From contig NC_081553.1 in NCBI RefSeq assembly GCF_963082655.1, forward strand, positions 68,352,416 to 68,416,415: a stretch of 64,000 nt of DNA, written 5' to 3'. A program made the position numbers and the translations under genes. The stretch comes from Stomoxys calcitrans (taxonomy: Eukaryota; Arthropoda; Insecta; Diptera; Muscidae). This document shows, one piece after another, positions 46,851-59,640 of this stretch. Numbering within the stretch: the first letter of the stretch is position 1; each line of letters opens with the position of its first letter. The notes beneath the pieces were generated by a model that had not been told where the DNA came from, searched no databases, and saw only the letters and a program-made list of their open reading frames with translations.

Positions 46851-48560
46851 TTTTTATACCCTCCACCATAGGATGGGGGTATTCTGATATCATCATTCCG
46901 TTTGTAATACATCGAAATATTGATATGAGGCCCAACTTCGTCTTATATATAAAAATCAATTTGTGTTTGTTTGAAGGTTTGTTTGTGTGTTCCTTATAGA
47001 CTCAGATAATAATCCCGTGGTGAAAACAGGGTACTAAATTTTTTGATATTAGAGGGGGGGGCGGACCCACCCCTTACCCTAATTTTTACAAACGCCAGAT
47101 CTCAGAGATGGGTGGTGCGATTTAAGCGAAATTTTGTATGCTCTCATAAAGTACCCTAAAAGTAAATATTTGGTATCCAAATTTCGGATGGGGTACCTAG
47201 GGGGGCCGCCCCACCCTAAAACCTACCAAACATATATTTAGACCGATCAAGACATAACGGGACTCAAATAAAAGGTATTTAGGATAATAAAACGTATCTG
47301 ATATCCAATAGTCGGACCAAGTGTTAGGGAAAACACCCCTAAATCGGACATACTTAACGATCATGGCAATATGGGACTCAAATGAAAGGTATTTGCGAGT
47401 AGAATACGAATCTGATATCCAAATGTGGGACCATGTTTCTGGGGGTCCACCCTTTCCCCCAAACAAGACATATTTACTGACCATGGGATTATGGGGCTTA
47501 AATAAAAGGTATTTGAGTGTAGAATTTAAATCTGATATCTAAATATGGGACCAAGTGTTTGGGGGGCCGCCTCTCCCCCGAAAAACATCCCTCAAAGGGG
47601 ACAAATTTACGGCCATAGCAATATGGGGCCCAAATGAAAGGTCTTTGGAAGTAAAGCACGAATCTGATATCAATATTCGGGAAAAGTGTCTATGGGGCAA
47701 CCCCACAACACCACCCAAATAGGAAGTATTTGCTGACTTTTGCAATATGAGGCTCAAATAAGAAGATTTTTAGAGTAAAACACGAATCCGATACATATTT
47801 TCAAGGCCAACTCACTGTGCCTTTATCTGAGTGGCCGCCCATCCCCCAAAACACCCCCAAGCCGGTCATGTTTGCCGACTATGGAAATATGGGGCCCAAA
47901 TTAAAAGTATGTGGGTGTAGACCACGTATCTGATATCAACATTAGGGAGAACCAACTGTCTAGGAGATGTCCCACAACCATAACAACCCCCAAAAAGGTC
48001 GTATTTGCTCACCAAGACAATTTGGGTCTTAAAGAGAGTGGAACTAAATGTTTATAGTTTTTAGGGCCCATACCCCAAACCGGACATATTTGCTGCCTTT
48101 TTCAATAAGGAGTTTAAATGAGATTAGAAAACGAATTTGATATCCAATTTTGAGGCCAATGGCAACATGGGGCTCAAATAATAGATATATGAGAATATAG
48201 CACGTTGCTGATATATTTTCAGGGCTTAGTGTTTGGGGGACCACCCCAATCGACCATGCCAATATGTGGCTCAAATGAAAGGTATTTGAGATTAGAAAAC
48301 GAATTTGATAACCTATTTGGGGGCCATATGTTTGGGGTACGCCTCATACTGTAAACTCTTCTTAAGCCAATGGCAATATGGGGTTTAAATAAATGGTATT
48401 TTAGAGAAGAGCACGATGCTGATATTTTTTCAGGGCCAAGTATCTGGGGGACCACCTCTCCCCCGAAAACAACACTAAATCAGACATCATGAGAACATCG
48501 GTCTGAAATGAAGTATTTTAAGAGTGGAGTACACCTAACATCCAAATTTAAATTCGTAGA
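46851..48560. repeat. Helentron-like 5' end leading a long family D array
   Basis: TTTTTATACCCTCCACCATA and GGATGGGGGTATTCTG (family A style end), then about twelve family D units (GGGACTCAAATGAAAGGTAT at 47371, related at 47491 and 47629) with CGAATCTGATATCC and GGGGGCCGCC. The join suggests family D is also carried by Helentron-like ends. Confidence 0.65.
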
Positions 48561-48599
48561 CCAACAAAGATCATATGGGATACAGACAAAGGCACTTAT

Positions 48600-49232
48600 A
48601 TTGTTAAACTGTTAGTCAAGCGATATACTATTTTCGGGTTAAAAACCGATTTGGATAGCATAGATGTTGGAAGTCGTAACAAACACTACTTGCAAAACAA
48701 TTGTTGTTTTGTTGTCCAAATCGGACAACAATTGGAGATTCTGGGGGCTCAAGTCGTCAAATAGGGAGATAGGGTTTATGTGGGATACCAAGCTATAAGC
48801 CGATTAGAACCTTGGCATGGTTGTTGGAAGATGTAACGGAAAACTGCATTCTGTGGTTCAATGTGTCAAATCGGTAGATCTGATTAGGTTAGGTTGAAAA
48901 GAGTGTGCGGATATTAATCTGGACCATGCCACTATGGACATACACCAAAGGCAGTAATCGGCATGTTGTGCGCTCTAAAGATGATTATATGATAGCTATA
49001 TCAGACGATAGATGGCATTCGTAACAGAACATTACGTGCTCTTTTTCAGACCAATTGGATAAAAGTTGCGGCTTCTAGGGGATCAAGAAGTAAAGTCAAA
49101 ATAAACCTTTATATGGAAGCTATATCAAAATCTGAGCCAATATGGTCTAATTACAATATCCAAGGACTTACATCAATCAGGTTTTCGCACGAACATGACA
49201 AGATCGATCAAGAATATACATACATAGTACTA
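48600..49232 (-). mobile_element. Helentron-like monomers with decayed tail
   Basis: AAACCGATTTGGATAGCATA, GTTGGAAGTCGTAACAAACA and GGGGGCTCAAGTCGTCAAAT, ending ATGACAAGATCGATCAAGAA. Interrupted by a LINE tail at 48884-48979. Confidence 0.6.
48884..48979 (-). mobile_element. I-like LINE (family 2) 3' end, 96 bp
   Basis: TTAGGTTAGGTTGAAAAGAG then CCATGCCACTATGGACATAC and GTAATCGGCATGTTGTGCGC, matching the reverse complement of 39925-40028. Flanked by TGATTA on both sides, so an extreme 5'-truncation. Confidence 0.7.
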
Positions 49233-49479
49233 CTCTATTAGTTAATATATATTTATTTAATGAATACCTACACAACAAGATTAAATCTTTTAGTTATAGT
49301 GCAAGCTTACAAGAACAGTCATGTATCCTTCTTAAGAAATAATAAAACAATTTTTAAAGAAATAAACATGTTCAAATATCTTTATGGAAAATAATTAAAA
49401 TAAACTGTAGAATTTTGTGAAATAGTTAAAATAAACTTTAGAATAGGTAAGAAAATAACACACGAAGAAAAAGGAAAGT

Positions 49480-51530
49480 CTTTTTTGAAAATTGACGCGT
49501 TGCTGATGTTTTGGATATTGTGAAGAATAGTATTCGAAAGACGTATGGTAGTCGTATAAAACTCCCATTCAGATACTAAGCTCCTTCTTCTAAAAGGAAC
49601 AAGTTTCCTACTTCTTCTAAATCGGGCAAATATTAATTTGTAATAGAGGTATTTAGGTGTTTGCTTCCAAATGATTTTATGTAAGAATAGATAGAGACCT
49701 AGTTCTCAGTAGATTGTCGAAGCTACAGCCATTAAGGGATGTAGCCAAGTGAGAAACATGTTGAGTCCTTCTTATACCAAAGTCCTACCTAATAATCCTG
49801 TTGAATACTACATTTAATATTCGTGGGCTTAGTGAATCGCTTTTGAAAAATGTTCACACCCATAGATCAGACTAGGAATTGGATATGTCTTTGCTAACAG
49901 AATTCGTATTTCGATTGGTGTTTAAGAGTGTGCTATCCACAGTGTACGCAGCTTTACATATGTTTGACCAGCTACAGCATTTATATGATTAAATCAAGTT
50001 AAAGAACTGTTAAAAATCACACCTTAATTCTAAGCACTATATCAATTTTACTGTTACTTTTGTTACTTTTAGCTTGCTTTAGAAAAAAAAATGTAAAAAA
50101 AGTATATTTGATTAAAGTTCATTCTAAGTTTTATTAAAAATGCATTTACTTTCTTTTAAAAAATCCGCAATTACTTTTTGGGCAGCCCAATAGGGTATGA
50201 TGATCAACAGAGTCGAAAGCCTTGGAAAGATCAAGTAGGACGAGAAAAGTAACATTGCCATCATCAATTTCATTTCTAATTGGTTCCGAAACTTCAACTA
50301 ATGCTCTAACGCAACTATGATGGGCACGAAACACGGATTGTCTATCGGAAAACAAAGATTCATGAGGAAGATATTCAGACATTTGTTTATGCAAAATCTT
50401 CTCGAAAACTTACGAGAGGTAACATAATATATCGGACGGAAATCATTATTCGATTTAGGGATTGGGATTATCTTTGACCTTTTCTAAATAGTCGGATGAG
50501 CACTGGTGATTAGAATTGAATTAAAGAGATGATTAAAATAAGGTAGAAGGTAAGGAACTAATATTCTAATGAATCTTGGGTCAATGTTATCAAGACCAAT
50601 AGCATTTAACTTGACTGATCTAAGACAATGTAAAACTTCGTCGTGCGATACACATCTTAACTCAAAACTGCAATCAACATTTGCGCTTTCCGAAAGCCTA
50701 TTAGTATCTTGCTAAAAAGTCGAGTCGATATCTAAGGTCGGAATATTAACAAAATTTTCATTGAATTAATTTATATCACCATGGTAATTAGAAATTGCCT
50801 TGGATTTTCCATTTGCGATATCGTTTATAACGCTCCACTTGCCTTTCGTGTCTAACGCCGAATAATATTTGGATGAATAATATCGTAATTTTGCATCACT
50901 AATGAGTGCATTAACTTTATTTCTTGCCGTTCGGAATTCCTCATGAAGTTGAGGCATTTTAAAATGTAACGAGTAAAATTTCTAATAGTGGAATTGAACC
51001 AATGCTTAGTATGCGATTTTTTCATCTTAGCCCGAATGGGGACTGTTGTATCATAGATACGTCCAATGTTATCTTGAAGAAAGCTATGTTTCTCATCGAT
51101 AGATATAAGATCATATATTCCATTCCAATAGACTTCCTCAATCCTTTCATCTAATTTTTGAAGTCGCATAACGAAAACTTCTCCATTGCCTTTGACACAG
51201 TGAAATGGTAAGCCATATCAATCAATCATGTCTTGAGAAACACGGGGCAGATATTTGGTCATAGAGCGAAATATTAGAAGTATTATTCACAAAGAACATA
51301 TCCAAAAGGGTATTAACAGTTGACCAACAATAAGTGGCGTTTCTAGATTTGGTAGGGGAGAGACCCAGTGCTAACATATTGTCCGTCAATTTGGAATCTT
51401 TAAGAATATTGGAATTAAAGTCCCCAGCTATAAATACATCATTATATCACAATGTTATGGTCTCCAAGACGTTATGAATTTGATTTAAGACTATTATATT
51501 GTTTGGCCTGTATGACAGGATTAGTGTATC
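49480..51530 (-). mobile_element. Jockey/CR1-like LINE, second family, split by a MITE remnant
   Basis: On the minus strand from 51530: endonuclease end (ILKDSKLTDNMLALGLSPT), linker MRLQKLDERIEEVYWNGIYD, KTKGKWSVIND-like peptide, RT with SVFRAHHSCVRALVEVSEPI and LVLLDLSKAFDSVDHHTLL (motif A Asp). A MITE remnant interrupts at 50051-50190. The C-terminal peptide KLIFARFRRSRKLVPFRRRS follows near 49640-49560. Broken by many stops. Confidence 0.7.
50051..50190 (+). mobile_element. Mariner-type MITE, copy 3, 5'-truncated
   Basis: Only the right ~140 bp (TTTTAGCTTGCTTTAGAAAA to TTTTTGGGCAGCCCAA). One change in the terminal repeat. Confidence 0.85.
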
Positions 51531-52680
51531 CTCCATCCTATGGTGGATTTTTTGTGTGAAAATATGTTCGCACAAAAATTATTTTGTCGTTTGAATTGGT
51601 AACGATTCGTGTCAGCAACTCTAACATCCTTTATGAGGGATATTCGAAATTTGGCCCAGTCAAACTTTATGCATTTTTAAAGACACATTTTCGCCAAGTT
51701 TTGTATTTTTTCCCCTCCCCAGGTTATTGAATTATAATTCAGGAAAATACCCATGTAATGCAAAAGAACAATACTTAACTTGGACGTGTTTGAAAAGCAA
51801 ATGGAATTCCATAAAAATGTACTCTCAATGGTGGTGGGGGAAATTTAAGACAATATCTCGATATTGACATATAATATTTTCTTTATTTTCATGGAATAAC
51901 CAGAGTAAATAACAAAAAGCCAATACATTATGGGTTTCCCGGAACAACATATTGCTAGCATTAATAACTTTCGGAGTTCGACATATTCCAAGAAATTATA
52001 ATAAGATCTCATTTGAGGAAATTAAATATTTCCAAACAAAAATTGAGAACATAAACATAAAATGCTGTTTCGCTGCTCACATTCGATATGTGACATAATA
52101 TCCTATTTATGTGAGAATTCTTAAAGATTTTATAAAATGAGCATTTTCTAGGGAAACGATTTGTTATAAAACTTGCACACTCACATTAATATCATTTCCT
52201 ATTTATGGGAAATTTTCTAAAAGATTTACCAACAGGAAAATGTTCTAAGGAAACCATTTGATGTAAATTTTAATGCCAAACCTTGGCAACGAATTGCCAT
52301 TCACACTTTGAGGAAATTAAATTTCAAATTACATTGTAAAGCTCCTTTATTACACTGCCAAATATTGTACTGGAATTTTAACAACAGTTATTGGCATCGT
52401 TTAATGCATGATTTGTTGTCATCGCAAGCAAAGTGACCATTTGTATGCTGGTCTAAGGCCAACAAACCCCAATACATCATTCGAAAGTTGCCAGTATTTC
52501 AAATATTTCTAGTATGTGCATGAAAAATAAATCTATATGGTCGCAAAATATCCAATATACGTAATGCATCTTTCATAGGAGCAAATATGATTGGAATTTT
52601 ACAAGAATTCGTGAAAATAGTTTCCGGAAAATTTGTCCTAACATTGCTGTCTGTGCAATTGGGCCAATCGGACCCACAAA
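51531..52680. other. Unassigned intergenic sequence
   Basis: AT-rich; a solitary TATCCTCCATCCTATGGTGG (51527-51546) marks a lone Helentron-like end. No open frame of note. Confidence 0.4.
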
Positions 52681-53640
52681 GAAAAACAAGTAAAAACGTG
52701 CCAAGTTCCGCTGGGCCGAATCTTGGAAACCCATCTCCATGGATTCTGCTAAAAATTTATACAAAATAAATTTAGTTGAATAGCATCATTTTATTCTACA
52801 AACAAAACTTCAGTCAAACCAGCAGCGATATATGGAAGCTATTGGGTTGCCCAAAAAGTAATTGCAGATTTTTCATATAGTCGGCGTTGAAAAATTTTTT
52901 CACAGCTTGTGACTCTGTAATTGCATTCTTTCTTCTGTCAGTTATCAGCTGTTACTTTTAGCTTGCTTTAGAAAAAAAGTGTAAAAAAAGTATATTTGAT
53001 TAAAGTTCATTCTAAGTTTTTTTAAAAATGCATTTACTTTCTTTTATAAAATCCGCAATTACTTTTTGGGCAACCCAATATATTAGCTCATAGACCTATT
53101 AGGAACGCACTTAACACAGTTTTTGGAAGTCACAGGAGAACACTATGTGCAAAATTTTAGCCAAATCGGACAAATATTTTTAGCTTTCATGGGCTCAAGA
53201 AGTCAAATCGGGAGATAAGTTCATAAGGGAGCTATATCAGGCTATAAACCGATTTAGACCGTATTTTACACTGTAGTTGGAAGTCATAACAGAACACTGC
53301 ATGCAAAATTTTAGCCACATCGGGAAATAATTACGGCTTCCAGGGTCTCATGAAGTCATATCTGGAGATCAATTTATATGGGAGCTATATCAGCTTATAG
53401 ATCGATTGGGACCGTACTTGACACAGTTGTTGGAACAGAAAACTATTTTCAAAATTTTAGCTTAATCGGACAAAACTTGCGTCTTCCAGGCGCTCAAGAA
53501 GTCAAATTGGGAAATCGATTTATATGGGAGCTATATCAGCTTATAAACCGATTAGAACAGTAAAGCTATATCTTAAACTGAACCGACATGGCCCATTTGA
53601 AATCTCCATCGACCTACATCAATAGCAGATATTATTCCGC
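52681..53640 (-). mobile_element. Family C Helentron-like element carrying a MITE, cut by a LINE
   Basis: Head AACAAGTAAAAACGTGCCAA and TTGGAAACCCATCTCCATGG, then monomers of ~150 bp (GGGAGCTATATCAGGCTATA, CAAATCGGACAA). MITE at 52842-53078. The tail is replaced by LINE sequence from 53641. Confidence 0.7.
52842..53078 (+). mobile_element. Mariner-type MITE, copy 4 (237 bp)
   Basis: Complete terminal repeats and TA flanks (52840-52841, 53079-53080). Confidence 0.9.
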
Positions 53641-55190
53641 CCCATGCCACTATGGACATACACCTAAGCCAGTAATCGGATTGTTGTGCGCTCTAAAAAC
53701 TATAAAGTATCCATTAAAAAAGACAATTTTAAGTTAGGAATTCCGTGCTACTTACAAAATCCTTAATTGTTTTCAATAACACCCACCTAAGAAGTACCGG
53801 TATCTGTTAGACGCGAAAGCCGGGCAATGACAAAGGAAATGCACCAACGTCTCATTATCTTCCCGCATGCCCTTCACATGCTATCACTTGCCGTACCGAT
53901 TTTACATAAGTGAGCTAGTAGTCCAATGTGCCCTGTTATGATACCAATAGCCATAATAACCTCCTTCTTACTTCCTTGTCTTCTCACGATCTGGATCTCC
54001 CCATAGGATTTTAGCCGTCCTACCGACCGTTTCGCTGTTCCGTAAATTTGCATGCGCATTCGTCGCCTACTCCTTTAACACGAACTGCGTCAACCCGAAA
54101 GGCTTCGGGTTAACTAAGTTTATTGACGGCAGTCCTCTGGCCTTCACCGCCAAATCGTCTGCCCTTTCATTTCTCCTATGTGTCCCGTTATGATACCAAT
54201 AGCCATACTGAGCTCCTTTTTACTTCCTTTCAGTAATAGCCTTGTCTTCACACGATCTGGATCCCCCCATAGGATTTTCGCCATCCTACCGACAGTTTCG
54301 CTGTTCCACAATGTTGCATGCGCATTCGTGGCCCACTCCCTTAACTCGGACTGAGTCGACCCGAAAGGCTTCGGGTTAACCAAGTTTATTGACGGCAGTC
54401 CTTTGGCCTTCACTACCAAATCATCTGCCCTTTCATTCCCCCTTACTCCGTTTTGGCCCGGCACCCAAACGATGCGGATTTTGCCATCTTCGGAGAAGGC
54501 GTTAAGCACCTACACTGCAAGACTGTTTGTGACCTTACCGTCCTGGTCGTTATTACCCTTATGGCAATTTTACTGTCCGTAAAGATATTCACACTCGACG
54601 TCCTCGCGTTAGAACCACACCACTTCACGCATTCCGTGATCGCCTGGATCCCCGCCTGCAGGACCGTATTATGGGCAGGCAGTCTAAAACAGATCTCAGT
54701 TCCTGGGTTCTCAATGTATACCCCCAGGTCCACTCTGTCCTCTAGATCAAAAGATCTTGATCTAGTCTAAAACAGATCTCAGTCCCTGGGTTCTCAATGT
54801 AAACCCCCAAGCCCACTCTGTCCTCAGGATCAAAAGATCCATCCGTGTAACATGATCTTCCAGATGGCAATACTAGGGTTCCGTCAATCCAAGACTGTGC
54901 CGATGGCAGCAGTGCGTCGCACTCAACTTCAAGGTTCATCTCAGGTATCCGTTCGGAAACTTCTCCACTTCCTTCCAGGTTTCCTATCGTCGCCTCGATT
55001 ATACCACGATGGTATGAGCTGCTCCCATCCTCAGCCTTAAGTCTCATAGCCGTAGTGGCGGCCTCACACTTAATCTGTATGTCAATGGGTCGGATATCGA
55101 GAATAGTCTCCAGTGCCCTAGTGGGCGTGGTCCTCATCGCTCCGCCTATGCCAAGACAACATGTTCTCTGAACCTGTTGTATGAATTGCC
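53641..55190 (-). mobile_element. I-like LINE (family 2), longest RNase H copy
   Basis: Minus strand: IQQVQRTCCLGIGGAMRTTP, LPSAQSWIDGTLVLPSGRSC, CYTDGSFDPEDRVGLGVY (first Asp), TVLQAGIQAITECVKW where the usual Q-A-E reads Q-A-G so the catalytic Glu is lost, NIFTDSKIAI (second Asp), and KIRIVWVPGQNGVRGNERAD. A ~60-bp segment around 54680-54840 is duplicated, and so is another (53930-54120 against 54180-54390). Its 3' end lacks the TTAGG tail. Confidence 0.75.
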
Positions 55191-56385
55191 GGGTTTGGGC
55201 AGGGATACTACCCTTACTAGACTTTCGGAGTGTATGCGAGCTGGATGGGGCACCAGGTAGTCCGCCTTCTGCTTTAGGAATGTCGGAAATATTTCCAGGA
55301 ATCCTACAACAAACATTAATGTTAAAACGAGTCGAAAAGTTCACCCCAATTAATCGGGAAATCGATAATTTCCAAAGTTTCCGATTCCGACCATTCCATA
55401 AAGTCAATGCCGAACTGTACATTGTATGCTCGGAAATGTCTATTTCGAGCCAATTCTAATATGACAGCTGAAAAACGGGCATTTGATATTCAACCCGCAA
55501 AATAAATTTTAAACCAACATTAAATAAACATTAACATCGAGCTCATCTGTCAAAGATTTTGCTTGCCCATATTTTATCTACTTAGGAAAATAATCAACAT
55601 GACCGTAATACCCTTTTGAGGGTCAGAACCAATTTTCCTTTCAATTGCCATTCTTAGAGTAATAAAAAAAACAGACACACACACACACACACACAAACCC
55701 CTTTGAATTATTCTTATCTATGAAATTACATTTCAATGATTATTTTTGCATGAGAAATGATTCAATCTGAATTAATGACACTTGTTTTCATTCCTTCAGA
55801 AAAACTTCAACTACACTTCAATGCTCGAAAGTTTTCACAGTCGAAATGAACAAAAGGATAGACTTGTCATCGACCATTGTTGTCATGTTAACGAACGAAC
55901 AAGAAATGTAAAAGAAGAAGAAGAAGAATATTTGATTTTCCAAACACGTAGCTTCTCAGTCCACAACCTGCTTTCCCTGCAGTGTTATACCGGCAGGGTG
56001 TTGTTGTTTTTTCTTGTTTTGTTTCTTTGTACTTTTGTGCTGGTATGATGGTAAAGACGGTGGCTCTGACTAAGACGAATACTATTCAATTTTATAACGC
56101 ATTGGATTCAAAATAAAAAAAAAACGGCAAAGAATTTATATGAGCCATTAAGCGAGAAGAATGCCGCTTTTTTTTCAGAATCTTCTTAGAAATGAAATTT
56201 TGATGAAAATTTTCATAGAAATACAACTTTGAGAGAATCTTCGAAACATTTAAAATTTTTAAGAATTTTTGTTTAAAAATTAAATTTTAATATTATTTGT
56301 AATCTACACGTTTTGAGCTAAATTTATTCGGTTTAGAAATATTTCATACAATCAGATATTATACAGCTGCAGACCGTAGGACAAC
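55191..56385. other. Unassigned intergenic DNA
   Basis: 55191-55460 keeps minus-strand open frames of unknown origin. A (CA)n run lies at 55674-55694. The + strand frame 55782-56048 shows no domain. Otherwise AT-rich. Confidence 0.4.
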
Positions 56386-57974
56386 AACAAGTAAAAAAGG
56401 CTTTAAGTTCAGCCGGGCCGAACTTTGGATACCCACCACCTCGAGTATATACGTAAACCACCTTTCATCCAAAATCCGGAAAAAATGTATACCTTATGCC
56501 CCATAGCAGCTATATCGAAATATGTTCCGATTTCTACCAAATACCAATAAGAACAAGTCATTGTTCAATTGTGTATAACATATACGATACGAATGTCGAA
56601 AAGCCTAACACTAACTGTGTCACTGTGTCAAATTTCAGCGAAATCGCATTATACATGCGCCTTTTATGGACCCAAAACCTTAAATCAAGAGATCGGTCTT
56701 TATGTCAGCTATCTTCAAATGTGAACCGATCTGGGACAAATTGAAGAAGGATGTCGAAGGTCCTTGCACAACTCACTGTCCAAAATTTGGGCGACATCGG
56801 ACAATAAATGCGCCTTTTATGGGATCAAAACCCTAAATCGAGTGATCGGTCTATATGGCAGCTATATCCAAGTATGGACCGATCTTGGCCAAATCGAAGA
56901 ACCATGTCGAAGGGCCTAACACAAGTCACTTTCCCAAATTTTGGCAAAATCGGACCTTAAATCAAAAGATCGGTCTATATGGCAGCTATATCCAAATCTG
57001 GATCGATATCGGCTAAATTGGAGAAGGATGTCGCAGGGCCTAACACAACTCACTGTCCCAAATTTCAGCAAAATCAGATTATAAATGTGATTTTTATGGG
57101 CCCAAGACCCTAAATCGGCGGGTCTGCAGCTATATCCAAAACCGGACCCATCTGCGTCATATTCCAGAAGTATGTCGAGGGGCTTTATTTAACTCAAGTC
57201 CCAAATTTCAGCAAAATCGGAAAATAAATGCGCCGTTAATGGGCGCAAAGCCTTAAATCGAGAGATCGGTATATATGTCAGCTATATCCAAATCTGGACC
57301 GACCTGCGTCATATTCCAGAAGTATATCGAGGGGCTTAACTTAACTCACTGTCCCAAATTTCTGCGACATCGGACAATAAATGCGCCCTTAATGGGCGCA
57401 AAGCCTTAAATCGAGAGATCGGTCTATATGACAGCTATATCCAAATCTGGATCGATAATGGCCAAATTGGAGAAGGATGTCGAAGGGCCAAACACAAGTC
57501 ACTTTCCCAAATTTTGGCAAAATCGGACAATAAATGCGCCTTTTTTTGGGCGTAAGACCCCAAATCGGCGGATCGGTCTATATGACAGAGGTTAAGAGGT
57601 TGGACAGAGGACGAGAGGTTGGTCTATATGGCAGCCATATCCAAATCTGTATCGATCTGATCCAAATTAAAGAAGGATGTCGAAGGGCCTAACACAACTC
57701 ACTGTCCCAAATTTTGCCAAAATCGGACAATAAATTATCTGCTTATGGACAAAAAACAAAATAAATCTGTGCAAAGTTTCAGCTCAATATCTCTATTTTT
57801 AAAGACTATAGGGAGATTTCAACAGACAGACGGACGGACATGGCTAGAACGTCTTAGATTTTTACGCTGATCCAGAATATATATACTTTATAGTGTCGGA
57901 AATGGTTAATCCGATGTGTTGCAAACGGAATGACAAAATGAATATACCCTCATTCTTCGGTGATGGGTATAAAA
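56386..57974 (-). mobile_element. Family B Helentron-like element, complete reference copy (1.59 kb)
   Basis: Head AACAACAAGTAAAAAAGGCT, TTCAGCCGGGCCGAA (hairpin, one mismatch), TTTGGATACCCACCACCTCG; about eight monomers of ~150 bp, one shortened to 123 bp (GATCGGTCTATATGGCAGCT; ATGTCGAAGGGCCTAACACA); then CAGACAGACGGACGGACATG, core, TA box, and CTCATTCTTCGGTGATGGGT..ATAAAAA. The sub-terminal ATACCCA.CACC motif is inverted at the two ends. Confidence 0.8.
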
Positions 57975-58329
57975 ACCACTTTTTAAGTTAGACAGCAAAT
58001 GTGTTTTTGCTCTGTAATAGAATTTTCCTGCATAACTTTAGAAAAGTTTCTTTTTTTCGATTTTCCATTTGGAATTGACACAGATAACCCTATGGTTCGC
58101 CTCCAGACCATATCCGATTGTATTATTTGTTATTGAAATTGAAATTTTACCAACATTTACAATTTGTAATCGAAATAAAATTTTGACAAAATTTTCTAAA
58201 AAAAATATTTTTAACCCAAATTTTGGTTGCATAGTAAGCTGATGAGGCCCCTGGCAAAGGCTGAATTTGCTATCCTTGCAAACCGCCCCAATAACTTTAA
58301 CACACCACAATTGCATGCAAATGCAAATT

Positions 58330-58606
58330 TTGCCCATGAACATTTCACTAAGGAACAGGGGCAAACTTCTCACATATCAATGAGTGCAGTCCGATTCAAG
58401 TTTTTAGCTCAATGATAAGGGACCTCCTTTTTATAGCCGAATCCGAACGGCGTGCCGCAGTGCGACGCCTCTTTGGAAAGAAGTTTTACATGGCAAAGTA
58501 CCTCACAAATGTTGCCAGCATTGGGAGGGGACAACCAAAAATTTTTTTTGGTGGTCTAGCCAGGTTTCGAACCCAGGTATTCAGCGTCGTAGGCGGACAT
58601 GCCGAT
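58330..58606 (-). mobile_element. tRNA-derived SINE, copy 7
   Basis: Reverse of the family: GCCCATGAACATTTC, TTTTTATAGCCGAATCCGAA, GGTTTCGAACCCAGG (B box) and GTAGGCGGACATGC. The A box end is replaced by Helentron-like sequence. Confidence 0.75.
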
Positions 58607-58609
58607 CCC

Positions 58610-58880
58610 TCTATTTTACTTCTTAAGCCCCTAAAGGGCGCAATTCTTTTTCGAATTGGCTGAAATTTTACACAATGACTTCTACTACTACTATGTTCTC
58701 CAACACTCAACCTAATCGGACCATAACTTGATATAGCTCCAATATTAAATCAATTATTTTCTTTTATTCATTTGTTTGTCTAAAAAGAGATATCGGGAAA
58801 AGAACTCGACAAATGCGATCTATGGTGGAGGCTATATAAGATTCGGCCCGGCCGAAATTAGCACGCTTTTACGTGCTATA
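58610..58880 (+). mobile_element. Family A Helentron-like element, hairpin end
   Basis: One monomer, then GGTGGAGGCTATATAAGATT, perfect hairpin TTCGGCC-C-GGCCGAA at 58842-58856 and ATTAGCACGCTTTTACGTG. Confidence 0.75.
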
Positions 58881-59640
58881 AAATCCAATGGATTGCCCCA
58901 TATATAATAAAGACTTGAGTTTGCATTTGATTTTCGACGCAAACCAGGCAAATTGCACCAAGTATCGTACGTCTGTGTAACCAACCAACAACGAACATCC
59001 ACAGCAGTCAGTTCATGCGACTTACAGTCAGTCATACGAAAACATCAAACGTGGTATTTACACACACACACCAAATCAAAGCCAACAAACCAGGTAATGT
59101 AAATTGGCCATAATATGTCGCTTTTATGTTATTTGATAGACATTTTTCGTACACATTTTATGCTCGTTTGCTTTTATCAATGAACTGAGCTTGAGCTTCA
59201 GCTACACCATGTGTCTAATATGAAATTTCATTTTCGTTATAACCACACTTGGCATTTGTGGCATACATTTCATTGTACTTCAAAGTGGAAATGGAATGGA
59301 GAATTCAAAATTATGTTCTAAATGTGATGATATGAATGGGTAAACGCTTTTACCATAACCACACCCAATCGATATTTTATGGCTAATGTGTGGGAATGTG
59401 TCTGTGAATAAAGACCTTGAACCAAAAAAAAAGAAACCAAAAAAAAAAAAAAAAAAAATAATTTGAATAATTTTCTACTAAAGAAAATAATAGCCAGGAA
59501 AAAAATGTTTATTGGTAAAAATTTTTTAAGAGGCGAACCAATATGTTTTTTCTTGATTGAAGTTTTCTCAATTTCGTACTTCAGGCCAAAAGTCGGTACT
59601 TGCCCTTCACCATGGTACGGGTTCAACAAGTTCTTCGGGC
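58881..59640. other. Unassigned intergenic sequence
   Basis: Includes an A-rich tract at 59424-59459. No supported gene. Confidence 0.4.

Noticed and set aside
55782..56048. 88-codon + strand frame with a hydrophobic end.
   Set aside because: Low-complexity Glu run and hydrophobic tail without a known domain, in AT-rich intergenic DNA.
59318..59629. Phe-rich 103-codon minus frame.
   Set aside because: Translation of an A-rich tract.
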